From the NCBI GenBank assembly GCA_013115135.1, contig JABANP010000235.1:1-64000 (forward strand): a stretch of DNA of 64,000 nt, given 5' to 3'. Positions 54,259-64,000 of this stretch are shown here, in pieces. Below the pieces are notes generated by a model. The model had not been told where the DNA came from and searched no databases. It was given only the letters and a program-made list of their open reading frames with translations. The stretch is from Perkinsus olseni (Eukaryota; Perkinsozoa; Perkinsida; Perkinsidae). A program made the translations under genes and the position numbers. Position 1 is the stretch's first letter. Each line of letters opens with the position of its first letter.

Positions 54259-56261
54259 ATGCCAGCAGGTGTAGCGGACCATTACGCACCAGCAGTCGCA
54301 GCAATCACTACTGCTGGCTTGGCTGTCATCAGTTACTTCGTCTATCATAAATATCGAGACCAGAAATCTGGCCAGAAGAAAGTCCCCGCAGGTGCAGCAG
54401 CGGTAAAGATACCTGACGATGATGACCATAAGATATTTATTTATTTTGCGTCACAAACCGGCACGGCTGAAGGCTTTGCCAATGAGCTCGCCGATGAAGC
54501 CCAGGAGATGGGCCTCCACACTGAAGTCGTCGACTTCGAGGAGTTCGATCCTGACACTTTCGTCGAGCAGAAAAACGTCATTATTCTGGCTGCCACGTAC
54601 GGTGAGGGAGATCCGACCGATAACGCCTCGGAGTTTGCCACCTGGCTCTCAAAGGAAGCTCAACCGGGCTGCTTAGAGAACATGAAGTAATAACGGGAGA
54701 GACGTAGTCGTGGTGGAATTGTTGGACGGCGGTCGATCGTGTTGGTGAAGGTCTTTTGCTGTTATGCAGGTTCACTGTCATGGGTTTGGGTAATCGGCAG
54801 TACGTTCACTTCAACCACTTCGCTATTGTGATCGACTCCAAGCTGGCGGAGCTCGGAGCCACCAGGATACACGAACTGGGCTTGGGCGATGACGATGCGG
54901 ATATCGATGAGGACTTCGCCAAGTGGAAGGATGAGGGCCTGTGGGAAGCTGTCCTGACTCAGATGATGGGCATCCGAGAACGCAGCGCCTCCAGCGCTTC
55001 TGTCGGCGGGAAGAAGGAATTGCCTGACGTGAGAAACAAGTTGAACTTAGTAGCAAATTTTGAGAAGGCCAAGACCAACTTGCCTTATGATGCTACTGTT
55101 CACGGTGGTGGCATGGACGTGATCTCCAAGTTCTACTTCACAGCGGACGAGGCCACTGTGAAGGACATTCGGGAGCTTCGTCAAGAGCCCAATCCTGAAG
55201 AGGGGCTCACCACTGTCCACTTAGATGTTGATATCTCTACTCTGCCGGCTGCTCGATACAGAACTGCCGACAATCTGGAGATTCTACCCAGGAATCCTGA
55301 GTGGGAAGTCAACGCTATTGCTGAACGTTTTGGGTGTGAAGATATGCTCGACATGTATGTGGGTTTTACTCGATCCTTGTCGTGTACTAAAACTGTCGTG
55401 AAGAAGCCGTTCCCGACGCCGTGTACGCTTCGGGAGGCCCTTACGCTTTATTGTGATCTCAATGGTCATCCTACCAAGGCCTTCGTGAGGGACATGTGCT
55501 CGACAGAGGCTGGGGCGTTCGACCCTGATGAGCTGTTGCTGAAGTGGAAGGGTGAGCTTGTCACGGTTACTGAGGCTGCTTGCGAGACTTTCAAGGCATC
55601 TCCTATCAGCATTGGGGAATTTCTGCAAATTGTCCCCAGACAGAAGTGCCGGGCCTATACCATCTCTTCGTCAAATCTTGAACACCCTAGAATGATATCA
55701 ACTACGGTTGGCCTGATACACCATCCACGATCCGGCAAGGGCCCCTTCAAAGGAGTCACCACGCAACAACTGTGTACATCAGCGAGGCCTGGTGACAAGA
55801 TGTGGGTGCAAGTCAGGGCCTCCAGCTTCAGACTACCGGCCAACCCGACTGCGCCCATCATCATGATTTCGGCAGGGACTGGTATTGCTCCCATGCGAGC
55901 GTTCATGAGGGAGCTCACCATCAAGCCTCGACCGGCCGCTAAGAAGATAATGCTTTTCGGCTGCCGGTATCGGGACAAGGACTGGATCTATGCTGACGAG
56001 ACCAAGGAGTTCGCGGAGAAGTCGGGCTGCAAGCTCTTCACTGCCTTCTCCAGAGAACAGGCTGAGAAAATCTACGTCCAGGATCTAGTGACGACGACGG
56101 CAAAGGCGGACCTGGAGGAGGCCTTGAAGGGTGATGCTTACGTGTATATATGCGGTACCCAGTCGATGGGTCGAAGTGTCATCGAGGCTCTCCGCACGAT
56201 CGGCGCTGATGTTGACAAGATGAGGGCTGAAAAGAGGATAGTGGAGGAACTCTGGGGCTAA
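54259..56261 (+). CDS. NADPH-cytochrome P450 reductase
   Basis: Two exons (54259-54686 and 54770-56261) around an 83-nt GT-AG intron that rejoins ENMK-FTVMGLGN; 639 residues, slightly below the usual 680. It passes electrons from NADPH through FAD and FMN to P450s at the endoplasmic reticulum. A membrane anchor lies at about residues 8-27 (VAAITTAGLAVISYFVY). The FMN site is SQTGTAEG (about 65-72) with ATYGEGDPTDNA and GLGNRQYVHFN. The FAD site is AYTISSSN (about 437-444). NADPH-binding motifs are SAGTGIAPMRAF (about 509-520), GCRYRDKDWIYADE and YICGTQSMG. It ends in ELWG, which keeps the C-terminal Trp that stacks on FAD. The start ATG follows an AT-rich leader. Confidence 0.93.
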
Positions 56262-57441
56262 GGGCCACCGAAGGATCCCTCTCCCCTTCTCGATGATGAT
56301 GACCACCCCTGGAAGTTTGTAGAATTCCTCTGTCTATTTCTTTAGCTATCGAGGGAGTACTGTTTGTTGTCCTGCAGCTACTGAAGTCCGACGGTGTTGC
56401 GTGGAGTATCTTTCTGGGCGGATGTATCGGAGGCCACCACCAATCACGAGGGCCCGGTATCAGTCTCATATTCATGGCTAAGGCAAGCTCATGTAGTTAC
56501 TGTTTTCCTCCCTCTTGTCCTCCCTATTCTTCCCTGTTTGACTGATACTGCTGATGTTGTCTACACTCCAAAGGCTGCCCACCTTCACGCCCCGGTGCGC
56601 TCTAGTGCGCATGATGAGTAAGAAGCGAAGAGTGCCGTCACCAGCACCGCAGGGTAAGGCCGACACTCACTGGATGACGATGAGCGAGGCTCCTGAAGAT
56701 AAACCTATAATAACCATCAATGGAAAAGAGTAATCCCCGGGGTCTCGCCGTTGTTGGGCAGAACGTTGATCGCGTACTGCGAACACACGACCGTGTTTTG
56801 CGCTTGGTGTGGTACTGTTGCCGATGCTGGAAGATTGGCGAAATTTGCATAGGGTGATACTGAGATGCGAGTCATCATGACGGCGTCCTTCTCGGCGTTG
56901 TTCCCTGCACGCAGGTTCATCCTGCTGGAATGGCGTACCTCGTCCGATGTTCCGTAACAATGTAGGTATGATTGGAATAGTATACCAGCATTTACCCACA
57001 AGAGCGTCTTGACTATGCTACAGCAAATGAAGATACCGATAGACAGCGAGTGTGGTGGTAAAGGAGAGTGCAAGCAATGCACGGTAAGCAACTGAAGAAC
57101 TTGCGTATATCTCGCCACGTATCTTCAACGAAAGCCTGTGAGGTCTATACTCATCCATGATCGTGGTGGGGCATGCCCGGCCTTATCAGTCTTGCTTGTG
57201 GTGCTTGTGCCGTTGCATGGGTTAAGTTCAACCTCGCCGGCTAGTGCGACTCTGTAGTACACAGGAGCGGATGCTGCTCTTGCAAACCGGTTGTCTTGCC
57301 TAGTGCTGTTGCGGCTGTTGTTTCTCGTTCTGCTGCTCCTTACCCTAAGTACTTGGCGTCACACAATCTCGGCTCTCGCAGGTACACTTTGACGGAGTAG
57401 AAGGGAACTCTCTGGCATGCCAGACACCCGCCGTTGCTGGG
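56262..57441. other. Region with weak minus-strand coding potential
   Basis: Between the reductase and the LRR gene. Minus-strand frames at 57118-56717 (SIGIFICCSIVKTLLWVNAG) and near 56,735-56,668 (FPLMVIIGLSSGASLIVIQ) contain membrane-like stretches and GT/AG dinucleotides that could join them, which would give a small membrane protein convergent with the reductase. I recognise no family and could not fix the exons. Confidence 0.25.
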
Positions 57442-59219
57442 ATGAAGCTTGAGGTCGTTCCCACTAAGCCGCAAGATACAGAGCCAGCAAACCTCACAGA
57501 GGAAGTCAAAGAGCCTGGTCGGTTGAGGCAGCTCTACTGTTGCTGTAATCGCCCTGGGTTGCAGGTCAAATAGCGGACTTCGTGATTGAGCAATGCGAGG
57601 ACTGGGTGGGGGGCTCCACTGACGAGTGCCTTGCTGTGCAGTATGATCTGTCGGGCAACGCGCGGAAGTTCGCAGCGGCGTTGAAGGAGAAACTTGGCAT
57701 GTAAGATGAGGTTCCAGACTCCATGGTTTTAGCGCGGAGATGATTCCCGACCGTTCACGAACTGAAGCTCACTGTCCCTGCTTTGGTTCGTGCCTCTATG
57801 CGTGCTACGCGGATATTACTCCTGCACGTTCGCCGCGTGGGTTGATTTTTTTTGGCCTTCTGCATGTCTCATTTTCTTAGGAAGCGCATTGGGCAGTTGA
57901 TGGGTGATAAGGCCTTCATTCACGTCGATGCCAAGGACCTTACTGACATGGATGCCCTCATCATTGCTAAGATGCTCCGGTAGTGATCGTGCTCATCGAG
58001 GGCCCTACTCCTGCGTTGAAGCGGTTGACCCGTGCCTTTGTCAGGTTCCAAAATGCGGAGTGTGAGATGCTTGACATTAACAATAACCCGAGGATGGGGG
58101 ACCTTGGAGTGAAGGCGATAGCTGAGCATGTAACACAGGGGTGCTGTAGCCTGGGTTCTTCACTGGTAGTTTTCGCCAATGATAAAGCACCATAAGGGGT
58201 CGTTTCGCAAAGGAGCAAGAGTGACGGCGGGGAAGTGTACGTGCAAACAAGCGAGAGGAATGAATCTCGCCGTCGGGTGTAGGGTTGGTTATTGTTAATA
58301 ATAGCGAAAAGTGCTCCCGAATAATGCTAAAGTGCCGCGGTGGAGTTCTGAGCCAGTTAATGTTTGCGCAGGTCCTTGGACGAGCCAGCAATGGGCATCC
58401 CTTAGAGACGTTGCTCATATCAGGAGTCAATGTGACTGATGAAGGATTAGGTATTATACACGTGCTGGGGATCGAACCGGGGACCTTTGGGTTTGAAGTT
58501 GGGTCTGTTCGCTGTTGTTGGCAGGTTACATTACTGAAGCACTGAAGACCAATAATAAGCTCCGGCTCTTGGAGATGCGGAAGAACAAATTGACCGATGA
58601 GGGTGTTGTTGCCTTAGCGAAGGTACTCCCAGGGAGGGATCACGGCCCATCCGAAAGATTCCGTCGAATCTGACCAGCGCCTGAGCACCCGCGGACCAGT
58701 CTTATAGGTTGAGACCGCGAACTCTCCTGTAAAGCGGCTTCACACTAATGGCCGCCGTGCATGTGCTGATGGCAACAGGGTGGCGTGACTCACGAGTGGG
58801 GATGCTTTTTACGTTACCATCATCTAGTGGTCGGCATCTCACGTGCTTAGCTTCGTGATTCAGGTCCTTAAGGACGATAACAGTACCTTGGAGTCCCTAT
58901 ACTTGAATGCCAATCCTGGGCTCACGGACATCTCCGCCGAGGTACTCGCTGATGCTGTAGCCGCTCGGAAGGGCAAGCTGAAGGTGAGTCACCGCTCGAC
59001 AATCCTAGCAGTCTTAACAGTAACCCCGTTCGACTTTGGATGCCCCCGTCTTTAATTGATTGCGGTTTGCTGATCTCGCCTCGGTACACTCCGAGTTGTC
59101 ATTAACTGCTAGGAAAGGAGTGGTATTTTTCGCAGGTTATTCTTCTGGATTGCGAGAACATCAGTTTCTCAGCGAGGGCGCGAGCGACGGCTAGATGTGG
59201 GAAGAAAATGAGATTCTGA
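57442..59219 (+). CDS. Ribonuclease-inhibitor-type leucine-rich-repeat protein
   Basis: Exons by frame continuity: 57442-57517, 57565-57700, 57881-57979, 58045-58129, 58372-58450, 58525-about 58622, about 58865-58983, about 59135-59219; roughly 255 residues. After a capping part (FVIEQCEDWVGGSTDECLAV, GDKAFIHVDAKDLTDMDALI) come RI-type repeats: CEMLDINNNPRMGDLGVKAI, LETLLISGVNVTDEGL, LRLLEMRKNKLTDEGVVAL, LESLYLNANPGLTDISAEVL, ending VILLDCENISFSARARA. Such proteins are protein-binding scaffolds. The first exon and start are the least certain. One intron (58451-58524) carries a tRNA-like sequence. Confidence 0.75.
58451..58524 (+). other. 74-nt LRR-gene intron with antisense tRNA-like half
   Basis: GT...GCAG intron that rejoins TDEGL-GYITEAL. 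On the opposite strand, the sequence at 58463-58500 reads like an anticodon arm (CTTCAAACCC) followed by a T arm (GGTCCCCGGTTCGATCCCCAG) with a good stem and a consensus B box. Confidence 0.6.
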
Positions 59220-59282
59220 GATCATCACTGTGATAGTACTAACATTGTGCCTGAGTTTCTTTCATCGGAATTGTTGAGTTGG

Positions 59283-59335
59283 GTAGCGGGCTGGGATTCC
59301 ATACAGGAGACCCGGGTTCAACCCATGGCGACTGA
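59283..59335 (+). other. tRNA-Trp(CCA)-like 3' half, intergenic
   Basis: CTGGGATTCCATACAGGAG resembles an anticodon arm with loop TTCCATA (anticodon CCA), followed at T-arm distance by CCCGGGTTCAACCCATGG. The 5' part (GGGTAGCGGGCTGG) is only weakly A-box-like and acceptor pairing is poor, so it is not called as a tRNA gene. Confidence 0.45.
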
Positions 59336-59672
59336 GTTTATACGTTAGAATGATGATTGGTTGAGCATCCTGCATCGCAGCGCCATTTTCATCACTCCTC
59401 CGCAGTTTTCCGTTGCCCCCTTCCATATCACTGATTTCGATGGCCCAGCGCGACGCAGCAGGAGGGGGAGGTAGTGCTCTCTTGTGGATGTTCTCTCTGA
59501 TTCACTTCTCATCTTCTCTGTGTATTTGATACCAACTGTGCGTTGCCGCTTGCGAAGAGGCTTTCGAATCATGCGTGTAATGCGTGTACTCCCTTTCGGC
59601 GACAGTGAAAGACGAATATGAGATTCCTCTCTCCGCTCCCACAAGGGCTTGTTGTTCGTTTCAGTCGCCAGC

Positions 59673-61023
59673 ATGTCAAAGAGCGATTCTGAGGGTCTGT
59701 CCGATGAGGTGAGTCGTGAGGGTGATTCCCCTTTGTACACGGCAGCGAGGCCTCTTCTATGGTAGGCATCGGATGATCTTAGCGAAGACGAGGGTGTCAG
59801 CTGGATTGAATGGTTCTGCCGCTGCAAGGGCAACGAGTAGTGGCGGGTCGTGGTAGCTGGAGGGAGACCATGGTGTTGCCCTCAGGTACTTTGTAGAGGT
59901 AGACGAGGATTATGTCTTGGATGATTTCAACCTCACAGGGCTGCGGGATATTGTGCCGTATTATGATCACGCTCTCAATGTCATACTAGACGCTGGTGAG
60001 CCGTCGGCGCTGCCCTGTATGGCCATCATTCCTCGTGCGCAGAGGACGAGGAGCTAGACAGCGGCCAACTGGACACCTCGAAGGAAGATGCTATAGAGAG
60101 CGCGGCACAGATGTTGTATGGGCTGATCCATGCGAGGTGAGTGCCCGGGCTTCCGCTATAGACCGCTCCGTCTTTCACCTCGGAGTGTTCGTTCTCATCT
60201 TCGTCGCTTCAGTGGTTTATCGTCCCCCTTTGGTGATGTGTCTTTATTGTATGGTTGTGTCGTCGGTTTTGTGATATACCTTGTATTTAGGTTTCTCTTG
60301 ACAAGTCGGGGCATGCAGGCAATGCTTGATAAATACTCAGCTTTTACCTATGGGTTATGCCCTAATGCGGACTGTGAAGAGGCCAAGCAACCGGTAGTAG
60401 CACCAGTCCTCGATACCTCGGCACACCGCCCCATTACAGAGATGGAGTAGTCCCTTCAGTAGCGCACAGTAGCTCGCTGCTATCAGCGTGTCTATACCTG
60501 AGCCCGACCTCTCAGTCTCGGTGCCGTGGTCGCTATCGACTAAGCTTCTTTTCTGGGATTCCCTTCTCCTCCTTCAGGTCCTGCCCTATGGTAATGATCG
60601 GCCCGGTCAGTGCGGTACAAAGGTCTACTGTCCACGGTGTAACGAGATCTACTTTCCTCGGTCTGCCAGGTGAGTATACTCACGCCCGTCCCCATTCAAT
60701 GTGGCCCTGTTCAGGTTGGAGGTCATAGACGGCGCCTACTTTGCCAGCTCCTTCTGCCACATGTTCCTCATGGCATACCCCCATCTCCGGCCTACCTCCC
60801 CTGCGGTACCCTTCGAGCCCACGTGAGTCGTCGCATGGCTCAGGACGGCTGCTGTGACGGTGGCGGTTTCTCTGTCAGGGTGTACGGCTTCAAGATCCAC
60901 TATAGCGTTCGGGATGGCGTGAGGAAGCAGTTCAAGCTTCGACAACAGAGGCTTCAAGAACAGCAACAGCAGCGGGAAGAGGAGGAAGATCTGAAAGCCC
61001 AGCAGCACGCGGCTAGTGTTTGA
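59673..61023 (+). CDS. CSNK2B: Casein kinase II regulatory subunit beta
   Basis: Eight exons by frame continuity: 59673-59708, 59766-59836, 59886-59995, 60043-60136, 60291-60393, 60578-60669, 60715-60822, 60879-61023; 252 residues. The beta dimer assembles and targets the CK2 holoenzyme. Signatures in order: [33 protein letters not shown], the acidic loop [28 protein letters not shown], a zinc finger with C127-X4-C132 and C156-X2-C159 (NADC, CPRC), [19 protein letters not shown] and VYGFKIHY. It has an unusual C-terminal tail rich in Gln, Glu and Arg (about the last 35 residues). The N-terminal autophosphorylation-like serines ([11 protein letters not shown]) are kept. Confidence 0.95.
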
Positions 61024-61152
61024 CCCTGGCTGGCAGCAGCGAGACCTGGTGGTCTACACGCGACGTACTACCACTACCAACAACAACCACAACAACTGAG
61101 TGAACGACAGAACCGCTTTTCTTACCCTGTATTCGACGAGGGTGTTTAGTTA

Positions 61153-61563
61153 GTGATCAATTGCAATGCAAATTGGATCTCTGTGCTGTTATTTCCTCGG
61201 TGCGCGAATTGTGCGACCCGTGGCACAGGTCCATCACCAATGGTGATTCACCATCAGTGCCTCTTGGTAATTCCGTTGGTCAGTCTGTACCCGGGTGGCG
61301 TGGGCTACTCAAGATCTTTGCCTCGTGCTGCTTCGGAGCGTGCGTGCCGGGTGTATGATGCTACAGTGGCTTCTTCTGCACTGCTGGCAGTGGGCACAGG
61401 CGGCGGCGTGCATCGCATCCTCGTAGGGATGATCGACTTGTTAGACAAGCTGCAAGCGAGGAACTCATCAGTTGATGGGCTTCGTTTGCCTCTATCGGCG
61501 ATTGAGTTGCTCAGATGCTATCACGAGAATTTCAGAGCCGTACCCGAGTTATGCCAGACTTGA
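61153..61563 (+). CDS. Hypothetical reading frame
   Basis: 136 codons; the second half (GVHRILVGMIDLLDKLQA, LSAIELLRCYHENFRAVPEL) looks like amphipathic helix coding sequence, the first half does not. It could be the last exon of a gene whose start I cannot place. No family recognised. Confidence 0.3.
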   Translation: MINCNANWISVLLFPRCANCATRGTGPSPMVIHHQCLLVIPLVSLYPGGVGYSRSLPRAASERACRVYDATVASSALLAVGTGGGVHRILVGMIDLLDKLQARNSSVDGLRLPLSAIELLRCYHENFRAVPELCQT

Positions 61564-61699
61564 GTGTCGAAGGTTCGTGGAGACAGTCAGCATCACTTAG
61601 AGTTCTAATCTGCCGTACTAGAGTCTGAAAGAGAGAATACTGAGGATGCTCTCCGGAGACCGGCCTACCTCTGTTATTGACCTACTGCAGCATATATGA

Positions 61700-62605
61700 G
61701 TAGCACTCGTACTTATCGAAGATGGCAGAAGCACTTTCAATCTGGCCATCGATCTTTGAGCATGCGAGCGTGTGTTTAAGGTTGGGGCATCAGCTAGCCG
61801 ACCCTCGTTACCTCATTATGCAGTTCTTTGGTCGTCGAGATCCGGAAGCCTTCGAGAGTACGATGAATCCGGGGAAGGTCTAAAGTGCTGTTGTCGCCGA
61901 GAGTCGATCACCTGTCGCAATGTATGCTGTATTGCATTCGAAGAAGTACAAGATAACGAGGAAGGTTTGGTGATAACGTACGTGACGGGAGACGAGGTAG
62001 ATGTCGAGTTTCCAATCATCGTATCCGTCCCGAGATACCGTGTCTCGCGGTCCGATAACTACGTTTACTTCATGGCGCATAATCCTGAGGACCCGAGGAA
62101 TCGATGTGGACTCTGGGAGCTGGACATGGCCACCCTACAGTGGCGAAAGATACTCTGTTTGCCGATCGAAGACGTTGATGATTTGCCTGAGGACGGCTTC
62201 GATGTAACAGTCGCTTCAATGGGTTTCTTGAGGGTAGGGGTTATCAAGCGGCAAGAGTGTGATAATGGTGGTGTGGTTACAGAACTTCTCTTCTGGGATG
62301 GTGACCAACCGGCGAGACAGGTTGAGTGGGATGAAGCTCACGGTAGCCTCTTTCGGTTTCGTTTCGTCACACCGGATGTAATTGTGGCATCCGCCTCTCG
62401 GCATTGTGAACCTGGAGTGCCGAGACTGTGTCTCACTTTGCTTTGCTATACAGGAGTACACGGGCAGGCTCCCAACCTGCTTGCGAGTACTCGAACCCCC
62501 ATGGCGCTGTCGACTTCTATTCGCATAAGTCGCTGCGGGCACATCATTCGTTTCGCACCAGGGTCGCGACTTACACCGACCCGACAACTCAAGCTCAGCT
62601 ACTAA
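61700..62605 (+). CDS. Tandem paralogue 1 with WELDxATxxWRK motif (probably disrupted)
   Basis: The body encodes CGLWELDMATLQWRKI, DGFDVTVASMGFLRVGVI, VTELLFWDGD, FRFVTPDVIVASAS and ends CGHIIRF..QLKLSY at 62605. Compared with the neighbour, the N-terminal part (LGHQLADPRYLIMQFFGRRD, 61,780-61,850) is in a different frame from the body and hits TAA at about 61,880, where the open frame (from 61772) reads nonsense. So either an intron edge at GGTCTAAAG or a frameshift separates them. The pattern of W-E-L-D..W with short beta strands resembles F-box-associated or Kelch-type propeller repeats; assignment is tentative. Confidence 0.5.
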
Positions 62606-62755
62606 CTGCGTAGTGTTACTACTCTGAAAAAATTAACTGCTGGACGTTTCTTTCAGTATTGAGAGTTGGGTTAGTTGTCACGAGAGAAGCTGAGTTTTTG
62701 GCCTTTGAGTCATAGCCTCTCGCCGTTTGATCTTCAAGGGGAAACCGAATGAGAA

Positions 62756-63798
62756 TTGAAGTTGTCGAAGGTCACTGGCGCGACGCTGACTGATGTCATC
62801 GGTCACCCTCTAATACAACCGTGCGAGGACCTCGCTGGAGAGCTCGAATGCTTCCTCACTGTCACTCAGCCGATCACCTCAGTCGGTTATGGCCCGAAGC
62901 TCTCTCCGTACAGTTGCTGTCTAATGGTCCGCGGTACTTTCAACCTGGCACTCGACCTTCGGGCATGCGAGCGAGTATTCCAAAGGATGGGGCATCGCCT
63001 CGCCGACCCTCGTTACCTCACTGCGCAGTTCTTCGGCCGTCGAGACCCACGAGGCTTTGGCATCCCGACGGGAGAGAGCTGTGCCGTGGGAGCCGGGAAG
63101 TGCTGTTCTCGCTGTAATTCCGTCAATTCCTACAGTGTCGAGCATTCCTACGATGCTGAGAGCGAAACACTAGACGGTCTTCTGGTTTCATACGGCACTG
63201 GTAGGCCCAGGCGGGTCGACCTTCCAATTACTCTGTGCGAGTTTACAGAGAGTTTTTTTACGTATTCTCCGACTATCATCCACTTGCTTGCCCGGTCCGT
63301 CGAGGAGACACAGAAGAGGTGCGACCTTTGGGAGCTTGACGTGGCAACTCGTCAGTGGAGAAAACTACGGAAACTCGAAGGACATGTAGAGGACTGCGAG
63401 ATGTTCGAGGTGGCCGTCACTTCGTCAGGGGTGATCAGAGTGGGCGCGATCTGGATGAAAGACTTTACTAATAATATCACCGAGTTGCTCCTGTGGGATG
63501 GTGGTGCGCCCCTCCGAGGAAGCTTGTTTGCGACGGAGCCAAGGGCTGTGTCGATGATTTCTGCTTCGTCACACCGGAGGTACTCCTGGTGTCCACCCGT
63601 AAAGGAGATGCTGAGGATGTGGGACAACTTTTCCTATGCCGTCTTGAAGAGGATGGGCCTCCGACGACCCTCTGTAGCATCTGGTGGATCTCCGAGCTGG
63701 AGCCGGCCCGCCTGTGTATGAGTCACTGTGGCCACTCTGTTGAGTTCGAGGAAGAGTTGCTGCACCCACAGGTCAAACAGCTGAACTTCAACTTCTGA
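62756..63798 (+). CDS. Tandem paralogue 2 with WELDxATxxWRK motif
   Basis: Same protein type as the preceding gene: RACERVFQRMGHRLADPRYL, QFFGRRDPRG, CCSRCNSVNSYS, CDLWELDVATRQWRKL, VIRVGAIWMKDFTNNITELL. In the frame starting at 62756 the match to paralogue 1 ends after LLLWDGG (about 63,505) and continues in another frame from about 63,540 (CVDDFCFVTPEVLLVSTRKG to CGHSVEFEEELL, stop at 63798). No clear intron fits in 30 nt, so a frameshift or a very short intron is likely. Function unknown; possibly a propeller-type interaction protein. Confidence 0.5.
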
Positions 63799-64000
63799 GA
63801 CGTTGGAGACATGTTATTCGTCGTTTTGTGAACTGATGATGTGTCGTTATCGGTTTTGGAACGGAAGGTTGCGTTGACCGATTCAACTCGAATCAGTCTG
63901 GAATGACGCGGCCTGATCTAGCTCTCCCGATGCACGTCATGATCATCTACCGTGTGAATTACCTGCAACACGAGAGAGCCTCGTGGATGGCGTTGAATGC
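63799..64000. other. No gene seen
   Basis: Downstream flank of paralogue 2; nothing recognisable to the window edge. Confidence 0.5.

Noticed and set aside
54441..55628. Minus-strand frames opposite the P450 reductase
   Set aside because: Shadows of a clearly recognised plus-strand gene.
59283..59335. Functional tRNA-Trp gene
   Set aside because: Only the 3' half is convincing; no paired acceptor stem.

Overview
The window looks like nuclear DNA of an intron-rich protist, most likely an alveolate of the Perkinsus kind. The genes are eukaryotic (P5A ATPase, cytochrome P450 reductase, casein kinase 2 beta, queuosine salvage). They use the standard code, and the introns I could place by reading-frame continuity are short GT-AG introns, mostly about 28-83 nt. 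The genus is an inference from gene style and not a sequence match.

Layout. 1-5.9 kb: two inverted copies of a foldback-like transposon, one of which splits a member of a small secreted-protein family; also a retroelement integrase remnant and a double hairpin. 5.9-11.6 kb: an apparently intact LTR retrotransposon with one uninterrupted Gag-Pol frame that starts in the 5' LTR and stops in the 3' LTR. 11.9-12.5 kb: a Helitron helicase fragment. 12.6-41.5 kb: a mosaic of segmental duplications on the minus strand. These carry copies of the secreted-protein family, a 5'-truncated P5A-type ATPase (18.65-21.68 kb) and, about 17.7 kb away, the long parental copy (36.36-41.5 kb).

41.9-45.3 kb: two ordinary plus-strand genes, queuosine 5'-phosphate N-glycosylase and a DsbA/FrnE-like oxidoreductase. 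45.4-54.1 kb: an 8.65-kb element with about 100-bp terminal inverted repeats and a 9-10-bp target duplication (Mutator-like hallmarks), filled almost wholly by 52-53 copies of a 143-bp satellite. 54.3-64 kb: ordinary gene-dense DNA with NADPH-P450 reductase, an LRR protein, CK2 beta, and two tandem paralogues with a W-E-L-D-x-A-T-x-x-W motif.

Most notable signals: (1) the satellite-filled Mutator-like element; (2) tRNA-3'-half-like sequences that lie inside predicted introns in both orientations, one of which makes up most of a 55-nt intron; (3) an expanded secreted-protein family spread by duplication and partly broken; (4) an ATPase duplication that ends in a poly-C tract inside a 45-nt intron; (5) a gene-conversion-like patch whose junction coincides with a frameshift. 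Repeat identities were judged by eye and not computed.
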